Source: Lutjanus erythropterus (Eukaryota; Chordata; Actinopteri; Lutjaniformes; Lutjanidae). Taken from it: a stretch of 64,000 nt of DNA. This document shows, one piece after another, positions 42,920-55,800 of this stretch. Position 1 is the stretch's first letter, and every line of letters begins with the position of its first letter. The translations under genes and the position numbers were made by a program. The notes under the pieces are model-generated. The model was given only the letters and a program-made list of their open reading frames with translations. It did not search any database and had not been told where the DNA came from. Location: positions 27,950,388-28,014,387 of the forward strand of contig CM034597.1 of the NCBI GenBank assembly GCA_020091685.1, written 5' to 3'.

Positions 42920-43491
42920 TTATAAGAGATGATTTCATATAAAGGTTAAAATACTAAAAAAAAAAATGCTAACCTTCATCAGATGTTTCACAGCTGAACC
43001 CCTCATCCATCATGCAATTTTTGTAATGATTCGTAAACATAAGCCATAAACAAAAACTGCTCCGCAAGGACAGAATTAAGAGCATATTTAAGTACTTTTA
43101 GTATGTGTGCTAATATGCAACTCATGGCTCATACTGAAAAAAACAATATCAAAATAATCAAACTGTGCTGGGAAAGTTTTAAGTTATAATTTTTCAAGTG
43201 AAATTCTATTCTACCAGAATCACTACAAGAGTCACTATACAAGAACAACAGGTGTTTTGTGGCTGGCAGTCATATCAGTTGAGACAGATCGGTATGGATC
43301 TAAACATGCTGCCACTTGTGTTTACACTGTAAAGGCTAATCCTGGGGCCAGCTGTAATTCAATTATGAACGTAAGGTTAAAAGGAGCTGTCTGTCCACTA
43401 ACCTCAGTGACAAGGGGTTAGAACAAGAAAGATTATTTGATTTTCACACAGTTTTACTCTAAGCGCACTCGGTTTGTACTGTAGATATAAA
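42920..43491. repeat. Direct repeat, copy 1
   Basis: From 'taagagatgatttcatat' to 'tttgtactgtagatata' this matches 46154-46645 at roughly 95% by eye. It contains an extra segment of about 95 bp (around 43040-43140) absent from copy 2. It starts about 165 bp after the palindrome ends. Confidence 0.8.
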
Positions 43492-44639
43492 CTCAGAGTT
43501 GTTCATGTAAAATAAACAAAAGAAAATATCTTGAAATAATGAATAAAAAATATTGGGGTGGGCTTTTATGCCTTTAATTGATAAGACAGCTGATGAATTT
43601 ATTCATTTCCCAGACTGCCCCAACACTGCAGAGTTAGATGCAAAAGAGTCTGATTATCAGGCGCATGAATGAACTCTGAAAGCAACCAAACCCCTCTTGA
43701 CATCTACATGAAGTCAGCAGTAAGGAAAATATTTTGGCTGAGCCCATAAGAAATTCCATTAGCTTTAAAGAGCTAATGGTAAAAAAACTTGTATGACCTA
43801 TGCAGCTCCTAAGCCAGAGATCTAATTAGTGGAAAGGGTCAATATCAGTTTACTCACCTAACATCATAAGCAGCTTTATCCTAAGTGTTATCATTCAGTA
43901 ACTGAAACCTACTAATGCTGTAATCATGTGTTACATCCAAGCCACAGAGCATATCATTAACTGATCACATACTAGCGGTTTGTGGGTTATAATTAGGGAT
44001 GCACTGATCGACCAGCCAGAGACCGGAAGCGGTAATTCAATTATGGACGTAAGGTTAAAGTAGTTTGGAAAATATTGTAAATCAAAGACTAAACTAACAA
44101 AAGAGCAGAACTGAGAGAGGAAGACGCCATTACAAATCTGTCTGCTTCTTCAGCACCACGGACAGCACCAGAGATTCATCAGAACCCAACATATAGACTG
44201 CAGATACTTCAGAGCCGTGGTCAGGGACAAAGATAGACAACTTCCACAAACCTCAGTCAGACAAAGGATGAATGCATCAGGCAGACTGTACACTAACATA
44301 TTCAACTAAACAACCCTCTGTCCCTGCTCTCTCTCTACAGACAGGGAAGGAGAGGGGGATGGTTAATAAGACGGAGCCTGTCAGTCATTTTGAAAAAGTC
44401 TGGCTCCACATACACATTCTACTATAAGGGAAAATCACCCTGCATTGTCTGCATTTCTTTAAACCAATCAAAAATGTCTTTTATGAAGAATCCCAGGATG
44501 CAACAACAGTGCTGCTGCAAAATAGTTTTGAAGGGAACTTGTATTAAAATGACTACATCAGTGCAAAAGAAATGATAACAGCTTGCATTTGTACAGTTAG
44601 CATCCTAGGCGTTAATTTGGCGTTTTCAGCTTCTAGGTT

Positions 44640-45284
44640 GTAACTAGGTTGTTCTTGTCTCCTGGGGACTTTGAAAATATAGATAGCGGATACACGCAGT
44701 GTGCATCCCGTGAGTCAGGCAAATGTTTTACAGCCTGTCTTTCACAATGTAAGCTCATGGAAAAAGTCTTTCTGGGCCGCATCATGTGACATTGTTTTGG
44801 CCATTATATCAAATTTGCTTCAAAGCTTTGGGCACTGCCTGGTGACTTGATTTAGAGCCGGTTTGGTTTGCGGTTCTGGGCTACTGTAGAAACAGAGGGC
44901 GGTAACAAACCCGGATAAAGCGCCACCGCTCATTCTTGCCTCCAGTTTTGCCCAGTGTCCACTGACAATATTGCAGCAAAAATACATTCAGTGTGAGGCC
45001 AGTGGGAGAAACACCACTGCATATTTTCACTGGGCTATTCTCAGAGCAAACCCAGAAGCTTGGTAACTTTTCTGTATGCACCAGGTGAGCAATTCCTATT
45101 TGGCTAAGTTAGCTGCCATCTTTGTAGATATCTTTAGACCTAAATGGCTCATTCTGTAGTAACAAAACACAAAGATTCTTATTTTCAGGTGATTATACAT
45201 GGATAAAAACATACTTATGAATATTATATACAATTTTTCCTTTTTTCTAACAATAAATCCTGATAAATCTTACACACTGGACCT
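44640..45284. mobile_element. MITE ending in 'cacactggaccttTAA', TTAA target
   Basis: The right end 'ttacacactggaccttTAA' (TTAA 45285-45288) and interior 'ggttctgggctactgtagaaa' and 'tttcaggtgattatacatgg' belong to a small teleost element family with TTAA targets. The left end is not identifiable, so the copy is probably truncated. Confidence 0.55.
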
Positions 45285-46077
45285 TTAAATGAAGTGACCA
45301 TAGGACTAGCAGCAGAGGTAACGTGTGAAAACTCCCAAGTAGACATAATAGGAGGTTTCTGTTTTTCCCAGTCTGACGACATTGCGTGAAATCAACCCCA
45401 ACTGCCAGTGTTAGTGGGAGTTTACTGACGTTACCATGGAAACAATGTCAACAGTTAATTATGGGACTCTGGACTTCTAACCAACAGAAGAGCCAATCAG
45501 AGCAGAGTATTCTCTGCGTGTGTGTGTGTTCTTTTGCATGACAGAGGATCACATGAATTCACGTTCCCTGTTACACCATCGCTCACTCCTTTCTCCCCTT
45601 TCTGCTCTCTTCTTCATCCCTTCCTCACTCTCTCCCTCCCTCCTCCTCCCCATCTCTCTGCACAGCCCTCGGTAAGCTGACACTGCGCATTTACACGTTA
45701 GCTGCTTTTGCCTCTAATAGGATCAGAGGGACTTACATTGTCATCTGATAAAACTAAGCAGCTTGATAACTACACTGCTCCTTCTTAACCAATTTATGCT
45801 CAATTAGGATAACAGAGAAACAGTGGAAGGATAAAAATGTATTAACAAAACCATGAAGGGATAAAAGAGCACCTAACTTGTTGGCATGAGAGTCATTTTG
45901 TGAACAGACCGGTGACACTAATGGGAATTAAGGATTGTTGAGGCAAAATAAAGTTGTTATTGTGCTGCACTCTGGTTTTCTAGTCTGAAACTTAGATGAT
46001 TACTTATTTTAATGCCTCTGTTACTGATATTTTGGAATTTGAGATTTTATATCATTTGTATTAAAATCATAATTGAA

Positions 46078-46153
46078 GGGTGTCTGGGTAGCTCGGTTGG
46101 TAGAGTGTCCTCTACAGCGGTTTTGACTCCCACCCACAGCCCTTTGTTGTCGA
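46078..46153 (+). mobile_element. tRNA-derived SINE head, internally deleted
   Basis: 'GGTAGCTCGGTTGGTAGAG' fits a pol III A box and 'GGTTTTGACTCCC' a degenerate B box, followed by 'cacagccctttgttgtcgag', which is the body of a common percomorph SINE. The distance between the boxes is shorter than in full copies. It is not a functional tRNA: no closed cloverleaf can be drawn. Confidence 0.65.
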
Positions 46154-46645
46154 GTTGTAAGAGATGATTTCATATGAGGCTGTTAAAATACTAAAAAAAA
46201 AAATGCTAACCTTCATCAGATGTTTCACAGCTAGAACCCTCATCCATCATGCAATTTTGTAATGATTCATAAACATAAACCATAAACCAATATCAAAATA
46301 ATCAAACTGTGCTGGGGAAAGTTTTAAGTTATAATTTTTCAAGTGAAATTCTATTCTACCAGAATCACTACAAGAGTCACTATACAAGAACAACAGGTGT
46401 TTTGCTGCTGGCAGTCATATCAGTTGAGACAGATTGGTATGGATCTAAACATGCTGCCACTTGTGTTTACACTGTAAAGGCTAATCCTGGGGGCCAGCTG
46501 TAATTCAATTATGGATGTAAGGTTAAAAGGAGCTGTCTGTCCACTAACCTCAGTGACAAGGGGTTAGACAAGGGGTGACAAGAAAGATTCTTTGATTTTC
46601 ACACAGTTTTACTCTAGGCGTACTCGATTTGTACTGTAGATATAT
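46154..46645. repeat. Direct repeat, copy 2
   Basis: It is the same unit as 42920-43491, in the same orientation, 3.2 kb downstream, lacking the ~95-bp segment. It begins directly at the 3' end of a tRNA-derived SINE head, suggesting that the repeat is a mobile unit or that the SINE end marks a junction. Confidence 0.8.
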
Positions 46646-47077
46646 GTTTTTTTTTATCAAAATTGAAATTGAAATGATGATAGGCCTTTTCCTCCCATGT
46701 TGAAGACGCAGGTCATCATCCATTCAGCCCAAAAAAAGCCTGGATTTTATACCCACCTCTGTTACAGTGAGTTTATTTTTACAGAATCAGAATATTTTAT
46801 TCAGGCAAGCACAAATAATGCAATAGAAATTGATATTTCTTCTATCTGAAGTTACTCATTGTTATTCGAGAAAAAAGGAAGCTCCACACTTACCTCTGCA
46901 ACATCAAACACAGGTTGCATCTACCTTAATGAGTCACTGATATAATGCACCAAGATTATTACCTGTCACTGAAGGATTTTTTTATGTACTTCACATCCGA
47001 TTTTCCAATATCCTCCAGTTAAAGGGGAGGTGGCGGTTGGCTTTAGAGAGTTCATAAAACATAGTTTAGTTAGAAAT

Positions 47078-47081
<4 letters not shown>

Positions 47082-47110
<29 letters not shown>
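47082..47110. repeat. (GA)n microsatellite
   Basis: This is a continuous AG/GA run of about 29 bp. Confidence 0.9.
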
Positions 47111-47113
<3 letters not shown>

Positions 47114-50040
47114 GAAGTACAGTATGAGGAAGCATATAATTAGCTATATGCCAATATTAAATTGTTTTGATGCTTGTAGATACATCAGTTGCATTGCTGA
47201 TGAATTTTAGGTTCGAAAAAATACAACATTTTCCCAATTTAGAGTGATTTTTAGTAGAAATCATACCCCATTCTATCTGAATACAGACAGAGACAGATAA
47301 TTTTGTTAGTCGAACACATACAGATGCAAATATTGACATCTCTGTGCACCTCTATCACTTAGTATCCAATATCCAGGCTAACAAGGGGATAAAGAATATA
47401 TACATATATATTTTTAATGGATGCACCATTCAGTCAGTTGGAAATATTTCCCCCACATTTTGCTGAAATATGTGATATCTGTGTTTTGCCCAATATGTTT
47501 GTATGTTTTGAGGTTTTCTTGCTCTGATGTGCAAGACATTAATATATAAGATAAACAGAAGATAGAAGATAAATTTTAGACTGAAAGTTGCTTTTAATTC
47601 CACGTCCAATAAATACGTCTCACTGCCTGAAATAGCGTAGCCACAGTGACAACTTCCCTTTTCAAATCCTATATGTACATTTTCATGGCGGTACATTTTG
47701 GATGACAGGGTCTCTGTATGTGAGGTTTGAGTGTAAGCGATTGGAGTGGGGCCACAGTTTGAGTCACATGATTGCATCTCAAACAACAACAAATAGGCAA
47801 TAATTGTTCCATACAGTGATAGATGATATTTGATGCATGTATGTTTTGGTATAAATTACAGTCCGTTACTCTGAGTTTAATCTGAATGTGTTCCAGTTGG
47901 CACGTTTTAATCTGATGATGTAAGAGTACACATATAACCACGGATTTATAGGTGTTGGTTGGTGGATGTCTAAGCTGTAATGTAGTTAATGGAAACTTAA
48001 AAGAGATACGTAGCTTATAGGACATTATGTGGGTAAATTTAACTGAACTAAAATGAACCCAGAGAACCCACTTTTTTATATTTTGTTTCATTCCTTGTTT
48101 AACATCTCCATTTTTCCCCATAAGAATTCCATTTATTTTCTTCCTTTCTGCTCTCAGCAGATTCGTTGTCACGTAATTTGTCATGTGCACTTTCTCCCAG
48201 TGGTAAAGACTGAAACTGTATGTTTGTGAATCGATGTTTCTCTAACTTTAGTTTTAAAAATGTTTGAGGTCACAGGAAATCTCTTTAGCGTCTTTAGAGT
48301 CCTGGCTGATTTCTGTGACACTAAGCTGGGTTCAACTTCGAACTCCGCGGTCTCCACTGATCCAACAGACACTTTTGTGCTCTAGTACACAAAGATACAA
48401 CATTCAGTATCCAGACGTGATGATAATGAGCCAGCTATGTCTTTTCAGTCAACATTAAACATTAAAAAACCTCAAAGAGCATGTTTATTATCATTATCTC
48501 CATTTCATTGTCATAAGCACCTGTAAGTCCAGGGGGGCGTGTTAGAAAGCGTCACATTAAAGGCCTTGAAGAAATACTGCGCTTCCACAAGGGATCTGAA
48601 CAATCTTTCTGTTCTGGCCCAGTTTGCACTGACTGGAGCTCTGCACCGAATATTCAGCCAACAACCTGAATGAGTCCAACTTCCTGTTGCATCATCATCT
48701 CCTCTGCCAGGCCATTGGTCCAGCAGTGTCAGCTGACGACATTATAATGGAAGTTCTTCTCAGAACACAAAAAAACTTTAAATGAACCTTTAAAGTCTGG
48801 ACATTTCTTTGCACATTGCATGTATTTATTTCAGGTTTGTCTTTTTAATTAATTCTTATGAGGGTGTACTGCTCCTTATAGCTGAAGAGGCGTGGTGGGT
48901 GGGTTTCCTTTCCTTTATGTGACTGACGAACAGTTTCTTTTGTGTCTGGCTAACACAGGGGTTATGGAGTTACTGAACTGTTTCAGAGTCATTTTAGCTC
49001 TGAGGAGGATTTCAGTGAAATCACAGATTGTTTTGGTTTGGTTTATAAGATACTTTATATGTTCTTTTTCAGGTTTTTGAAATGGAAACTCCCTCCTAGC
49101 TATTAGCAAAAAGTGGTGACATAGGTTACAGAACTGATGTCCTCCCGTCCACTTTCTAAACCAAGGGGTTTTACATTGAGCAACATCGTCATGCAGAAAA
49201 CTACGTCAGGTCACGACGGAAAAAATATTTTTAGAAGGGCTTGGGAAAATAGCATTTTGACACTAAAACATACAAACTTTGACCGAAATCTGAATGTCCA
49301 GATTTGAACACACAAGGAAGGCTACAGAACAATGTATAAAAAATAAAAAATAAAAAAGTAATCATAAGGAAGTATCTTGGTATTTATTGAAACAAAAACG
49401 TAGATACAGATTGTTGTGTTGCAACATAAGAAGTATAACAATACAACTAATAATTAATGCTTTCTTAAAGATTTTTAAACCAGGAATGTTGGGTTTAGAA
49501 AATGTATCTTTTTAAATATTGCAAAAATTAACTTACTGTATCTGGCTATTTTATTCACAGTTAATTAAATATACGTAGCAACATGACTTAAATTGCATTT
49601 CAAAAATAAATGGATTTGTCCTTGTACCAGAATGTCAGATTGGACAGAGATTGAAATAAAAAAAATTGGAGGAAATTTAAGACAATTGTATTTAATTTGC
49701 ATTTTAGATTAATGAAATAAACATTATGCTATTGTTGGGATATTAATGTAAATATTATATGTGAAAAATATTTCTATTACATATTAATAAGTAAACATCA
49801 ACTGTTACATGAAAATAGTAATGCTGATATTAGTTTGTACCTCACATGTTTTCATATCAAAGTTTCCTTGTTCATGTAGTTGTATATAATGGAGGGGCTG
49901 AGTGAGCTCAGTGAAAACTTTCAGTGGCTCTTTTGTCTGTAAAACAATAAATTTATGAAAGAAAGTCCCGTCCGGGCTTCATTATCTTGGGCCTCCTCCT
50001 GTGGGGGTGAGTGGAAACGACATTTAAAACAATTACTTTA

Positions 50041-50474
50041 GCAGAAAACAGCTGCCAATCACTCTTAAAGGGGAAGGATTCCAATTAATACCCCTCTCCT
50101 AATCCCCTCGTTTCACCTCCTGCGCCCCCCTCAGCTTTGTCCACCTCTCCCTCTCTGAGTCTCTCCTCTTCCACTCTCCTCTCTGAGCAGGAGTACACGG
50201 TGTCTGAACTCAGCAGCCAAACGTTTCTTTGCACCGGGTGGCTTTTATTTGAGTTGCACTTTATTATTGGAGTGTTTCTGTCAGGACTGCTTGCTGCACA
50301 GAGAAATAATTTAGAGAGAGATGCAAGGTGAGCAGAGCCGGCTGAGTGGCTGCAAGCGGTGCACACTGTGGAGCTGGGAAGAGTGAAGTTGGAGGGCGAG
50401 CTGCTGAGAGGAACAGGTGGAGGAGCACACTGGCATCAGCAACTTTAACAGTTCAACATTTCTGTTTTCAAAAG
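50041..50474 (+). promoter_or_regulatory. rx2: Probable rx upstream region and non-coding first exon
   Basis: A block with homeodomain-type sites (GGATTCCAATTAAT at 50076-50089 and CTAATCCCC around 50099-50107, K50/OTX-like TAATCC) precedes a C/T-rich stretch and then sequence ending at a good donor, TCAAAAG/gtaagg (50474/50475). An alternative donor is AAG/gtgagc at 50327/50328. The acceptor just before the rx start codon is at 52532 (ctgactgcag), leaving a 15-nt leader before ATG, so a spliced 5' UTR is required. OTX control of Rx promoters is known in frogs; its use here is inference. Confidence 0.5.
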
Positions 50475-50849
50475 GTAAGGCTGTTTACCTGTCTCGTTTC
50501 ATGGCTGTCAGACTGAACTTTTCCTGTGTTGCTTGTCGTGCAAGTGCTTGTCGGTGGAGATCCTGGGAAGCACTGAACAAACAAGCACTGTTGAAACTAA
50601 TAGGTTTTATCAGAACTGCACAACCTCCTGTTCCTCTGCATGAGAGTACCTGGAATTTGTTTGTTAATACATGTCTGTAGATGTGTGGATTTATTTTATA
50701 TTGCATGCAGAACACAAACAATAGGTAAAAGAATGCAGAATCAGTTTTGTGCACGAATTCCAATCCAATTAATTTAACTTTCCCTACTTATTTTTTATTT
50801 CTTCTTTATTAGTACATCATTGTAATGTACTGGATTTTATTCCCCTTTT

Positions 50850-51785
50850 TTCCTCCTTGTTTTTTGCAGCTTTTCCAACACAAATCTTCACCAACATGTA
50901 TTCATTTATCCAAAAACTTAAGTAACCTGCTAATGCATTGCTTTAAAAAACTATATACTATAACTGCAGTCATCACACTTGTAGTTCCTAGAAATAGTTT
51001 GCTGGTCTTTGGTCTTTGAATCCTTGCTACAGGTACAATCGACACTTTCCAAACATCATATTGATCCCAGTAAGACAGTATATAAAGTAATGGAAGTAAT
51101 GGGAAGTGTTTTTATTAGTAGAATGACACAATATGTTTCATTAAGTCTTTTTTATTCCAAACTTTGATTTATATACAGTATTAAATTTAGGTACATAATG
51201 CATTTAATTCTTCTTCATCAGAGACAGTATATTAATTAACGTCAGTGTGATGTGCTGGATGTCCTAGATTTGATCAAAAGACCCTTTTTCCATCTCCACT
51301 CCCTCCTTTTTCCCCCCCACTTTTTCACACATAAACCAAATTTTTTCCCTTCATCAATATGCATTATTTTACCCAAAGATTATACAATCTGTGAATTAAT
51401 TGCTGTATAAACAGTCCATAACTGCAGTCATCACACTTGTAGTTCCTAGAAATAGTTTGTTGCTCTTTAAAGATTTGGATTCTCTATTAAATTTAAAAAA
51501 AGTCATAACATCGACACCAGTAAGACTCATTTTGTTTATGGGATGTAATAGAAGCCAGCCGTATCAGTAGACCAAATATGTGTCAGAAAGTATTTTTATT
51601 CCATCAAAGAGACTTTGACTCTACTCTGTTAAATCGGGGTTTGTTTTACTTAACTTAATTACTTTATTTTGTCTTTACTTTGTGTGTATTAATTAACATC
51701 AATGTGATGTACTAGATGTCCCTGATTAGGCCAAAAGACTATTTTTCTACAGCTTTCCACCTGTTTTTGCACATAAACCTCGACT
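50850..51785. repeat. Diverged tandem duplication, unit about 457 bp, in rx first intron
   Basis: Matched blocks keep a 457-458-bp offset: 'gcagtcatcacacttgtag' (50966 and 51424), 'attaattaac' followed by 'gtgatgt' (51231 and 51688), 'cacataaac' (about 51327 and 51771). The copies differ by many substitutions, so the duplication is old. Confidence 0.7.
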
Positions 51786-51798
51786 TGTTCTGTTGCTT

Positions 51799-52085
51799 TT
51801 AAAGGTAGGATATGCAGGATTTGTCAGTTGCTGATTGTAAACACACCAGAAACATAGTTGTTGAGTGTCATTCCTAGCATGTCAAATACTGGCGTTTGGG
51901 TTGGTAAAGCGTCCCGAGCACAGTAAAATAATGAGAAAATAAGAAAATACAGGCAGAGGACAGGGTCTCTGCAAATATAGACGCCACCACACACTTCTAG
52001 TAAGCCATAAGTGACGATTGAGAGGGATTATTTTTGAGTATATACATTATTTATTTTAGGAAAATCCTGCATAATATGCCTTTAA
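51799..52085. mobile_element. TTAA-flanked MITE (279 bp) in rx first intron
   Basis: TTAA at 51799-51802 and 52082-52085 flanks inverted ends AGGTAGGATATGCAGGATTT and, in reverse complement, AGGCATATTATGCAGGATTT. It is non-coding. TTAA target duplications fit piggyBac- or Kolobok-type transposition. Confidence 0.8.
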
Positions 52086-52532
52086 AAGTACTATACAACA
52101 CTATAGAATAATAAGAATTCATTTTTGTTCCAATAGACAGACTTGCACGCAGCATGGGTTTGTTTTTTGTTTTTTGTTTTTAATGAGAAATGTTGTCTTT
52201 GTTTTGTATGAAAAATGGAAATGGAATGTACAATTGAAATTTTGCATTTACTGCATATTCAGAATTAACACTGTGGGGCCATTAGTGCTGATCATTCATA
52301 TAAAAATGTCAAAAGTATGGATTGAGAAGTGACTTGTGTGCCATTAGTGTCCATCAGCTGTGGCTTTCAGGGTCTAAAGGATGGACTCTTCACCCCCTGT
52401 GTCTCTGTAAGCGGGTTTAGATGGATGTAGAGAGAATAAAGTGTCATCCAGGGTAACCAGGTGATCTCTGACACACTGCTGTACTTTTAGTCCTTCACTC
52501 ACTGTAAACTCCACTTCTCCTTCTGACTGCAG

Positions 52533-52863
52533 TGCCCAGACGCTCGAATGCATTTATCACTGGATACCATGAGCATGGTGGATGACAGCTGCCTCTCACC
52601 CAGCAACTTCCACGAAATGGGGAAAGGTGGGGGCATCGCTGCAGGGGGCCGCGTCCACAGCATTGATGTCATTCTAGGTTTCAGTAAAGACCAGGACCCC
52701 CTGCTCAGCCCTGCCGGGGCCCCACGACCCCAAAAAGTGGACATAGACGGCCTGGCAGAGCCTGGGAAGCAGCAGGAGCCCTCGACACACCCGACCTACA
52801 GTGGGCACCTCTCCTCTCTGAGGAACAGCAGCACAGAGCAACAGCAGCAGCCGCAGTACCATG
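52533..52863 (+). CDS. rx2: rx exon with start codon and octapeptide (coding from 52548)
   Basis: After the acceptor at 52532, a 15-nt leader precedes ATG 52548; two further in-frame ATGs follow (codons 8 and 10), but the first matches the family N terminus. The exon encodes an engrailed-homology-like octapeptide, which recruits Groucho/TLE co-repressors in related proteins, then a Ser/Pro/Gln-rich segment. Donor CAT-G/gtgagt, phase 1. Confidence 0.92.
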
Positions 52864-55800
52864 GTGAGTCTGATGCTGATGCCGCTCTCCAGATGTTTTG
52901 CTGCACTTAGTTTCACACCGCCAGGTATCACTTCTATTTTGAGAAGTGCAGACCTTGCTTTACAGTTTGTTATTGAGGATAAAGTTTATGAATCATCTGA
53001 TTTTTTGCCTCAAAACACATGAGATGGTCGAGGATATTGATCATACAATAACACCGCTGGTCTTGGAAGTGTGGATAAGAGATTTGAATTAGGTAAGATA
53101 GAATTGATTTTGCTGCACTGAACGTAGCATATTGATGCCCCTGAGCAGACATAATAAATCTCACTTTAGCGCTGATCATCAAGTTATCTGTCCACCAACA
53201 CAGATTCACAGCTTTCATGGTCCAAACAAAACAAAGAGCAAACTTCAAAGCCTAAACATGAACGTATACTGTTGAGCTTGAGCAGTTTGAAGTTTTCATA
53301 AGATAGAGAAGCATATCAAAGAGCATGTATAACTAAAAAAGACATACTTCTAAAACTTTTCTGACTCAAATAGCCACTTAAAAAGAGATCACACAGTAGT
53401 AGCTGTAAAACAAAAACATCCACTAAACATTTATTATTAAATATTGCGTTAATTATTTGTATGTTGGCAAATTTGAACTGTAGGCCTGTAAGTTTAAAAA
53501 CTGCAATGAAAAAGGTTTACATAAACAAATGATGGAGCATCATTTTATCACATCAATTATTAAAGACCCCAAAATGAAGAGACAGAGTGTTGAGATCAGT
53601 TCTATTTTTCTGTTTAAAACTGCAGCCAGGTTTCTGTGGACAAAACACCTATGAAATGTATTATTATGTTTTTTTGGTTTCATTATTTGAACGTTTGTAA
53701 CTTGGATAACTTACTAACTAGCTAACAGTAGCTAATAGTAGCACTTGCTTATAGTAGCTAACAGGTAGGTTAGCCAACAGCTTCTAACACTAGTGTTCCC
53801 TAACAGTGGCAACAGCACTGTTAGCTAACAGCTGATGGAAGTGTTAGCAAACAGTAGCTAACAATAGTGTTCCCCAAAAGTAGCTATGGCAGTGTTAGCT
53901 AATAGTAGCTAATGGATAACTTACTAACTAGCTAACAATAGTTAATGGTAGTGTTAGCTAATGGTAGCTAATGGTTAACCAGCAGTAGCTAACGGTAGTG
54001 TTCAGCTATGGCATTGTTGGCTAACAGTTGCTAACGGTAGTTAGGCAAGGCAAGTTTATGTATGTAGGGCCATTCAGACACAAGGCAATTCAAAGTATTT
54101 TACAGGAGCATAGAAATACATTAAAATAAAATGTTGAAATAATATTACAAGTGCATTTAAGATACCATAAAGACAAAAGGCAAAACAAACAAATTATATG
54201 AATAATATAAAAATATGTTACCCCACAGCAGCTATGGCAGTATTGCTAGCAGTAGGTGATGGTAGTGTTAGCTAACTTGTTTAATCTGTATGTCTGTTTT
54301 TTTTTTTTTTTCTTGCTTTTACACACGATAGACATGGCGGAGACTGTTTCTGCCATCTTTGCCCTCTCTCTTTCTTTTATCTCCCCAAGTTAGAATTGTT
54401 GTAAATTTCCTGTTTCTTTGGTTTTCTTTAAATGTTTTACCAAAACCTCCAACTCATCTGTCTTGAAGTTAAGTGCATATCGTTTTTTCAATTTTGCGTA
54501 TGTTTCAATGAGTGTTTAGGTATTTTATTTTAATTTTTAAAACCCAGCTGTTACAAAGTTGTTTGGCTCAGAGAGATGAAAAAAAAAAAGTAGTGTTGGT
54601 TTTTAGGTAACACACATAAAAGTTGATCAGCCATGTTGAATTGAGTACTTAGGATTTACTAACCTGAGACAAGATATCCTTCCCATCCTCCTATAACTTA
54701 AGACTTTCTGTAATATGGCCCCTGGCTTCTTTAAATTGGGCAGTTTTACTACATTTCAAACGCCATGTAGCATTTCTGCGCAGTTCGCATCCATTTAAAA
54801 CCACTTATATGTTTATTCACAATCACTGTTGCCATGCAGAGCCTGTTGCATTAACTGTGTGAGCTGTGTGGGCTGAGATTGAGAGATAAATCACAGAACA
54901 AGATGGTGTAGGGGGTTTATGTCCCCAAGCCCAATCCCATCCCCTTGTGGAATTCCCCTAATCTTCTCTTGCGCGCAGATTAGATTGTACAGTAGTTCAT
55001 TCGGGTTGTTATTGTTATCGTACCGTCTCTGAGAAGTCAAATTCATCACATTTAATCTGAAGCTATTTTCACATGCAGGATCTGGCAGGTGGTTGGTGAT
55101 TTTGGGGCAGAAACACAAATGAACTGGAGATGGGTATATCCTGTCCTGAAAAATGATTATAATCCAGGAGGACGTTTGTTTCTCTTGATTAACGTACATC
55201 AACACCAATGACATCACTCTTTTGTATGGAACTACCCTGTGAAGTCAGTCCGGTTCCCCCTGAATGAGCAACTTTTCTGTGTTTGGTGTCAGTTGCCCCC
55301 CTCCCTCTCTGTCTCCGTGCTGAGATGTTCTGCTGGCTGATAAACAGTGGGCAGCCTTCAGACCAGCGGCTGTGATGGTCTGACAGGCCAAGAGCTGGTC
55401 ACTGAACCAGACCTGACCTCTGCCTTTGTCAGAGCCTGGCCTTTGTCATAGCTGCTTAATGAGAGGTGGATAAATGAACCCCTAAAAATCCTGCTTTGCG
55501 TTTGCCTCTCTGCTCCCGTTTGCCAGTTGAAAGACCACAATGACCCCCTCCTTTATCTCCATCAACACGTCTCAGTCACAGAGACGTGCTCACATTTACA
55601 TTTGGATACTGTCAGTTGTTTTACTGAAGCAGTGACAGGTGGACTGTCAACATTGATATTTGTGAAGCATTAAGGTTCATTCTTGACTTTAGAAACACTA
55701 ATTTGACATAAAAGCTGTAAATTAAACCAGCTAAAATCAATATTTTTACTCTGGCAATGTATCAAGCAATGATTTTAAAAACCATATGAGAATGCAAAAG

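Larger units (their letters stand above)
36514..50040. other. Gene-poor region between matk and rx
   Basis: I see no exon series with homology and splice continuity on either strand. Contents include a possible alternative matk last exon (36642-36820), MITE copies (40140-40770, about 44640-45284), the palindrome 40610-42755, direct repeats 42920-43491 and 46154-46645, a SINE head (46078-46153), a (GA)n tract (47082-47110), and an AT-rich stretch 49300-49900. Because rx genes are developmental regulators, part of this DNA could be regulatory; nothing in the sequence proves it. Confidence 0.55.

Noticed and set aside
46078..46153. Possible tRNA gene
   Set aside because: A- and B-box-like strings are present but too close together and no cloverleaf or anticodon stem forms; it is a SINE head.
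47669..48190. 173-codon minus-strand ORF, the longest in the matk-rx gap
   Set aside because: AT-rich chance frame with biased low-information composition, no domain and no promoter or splice context.
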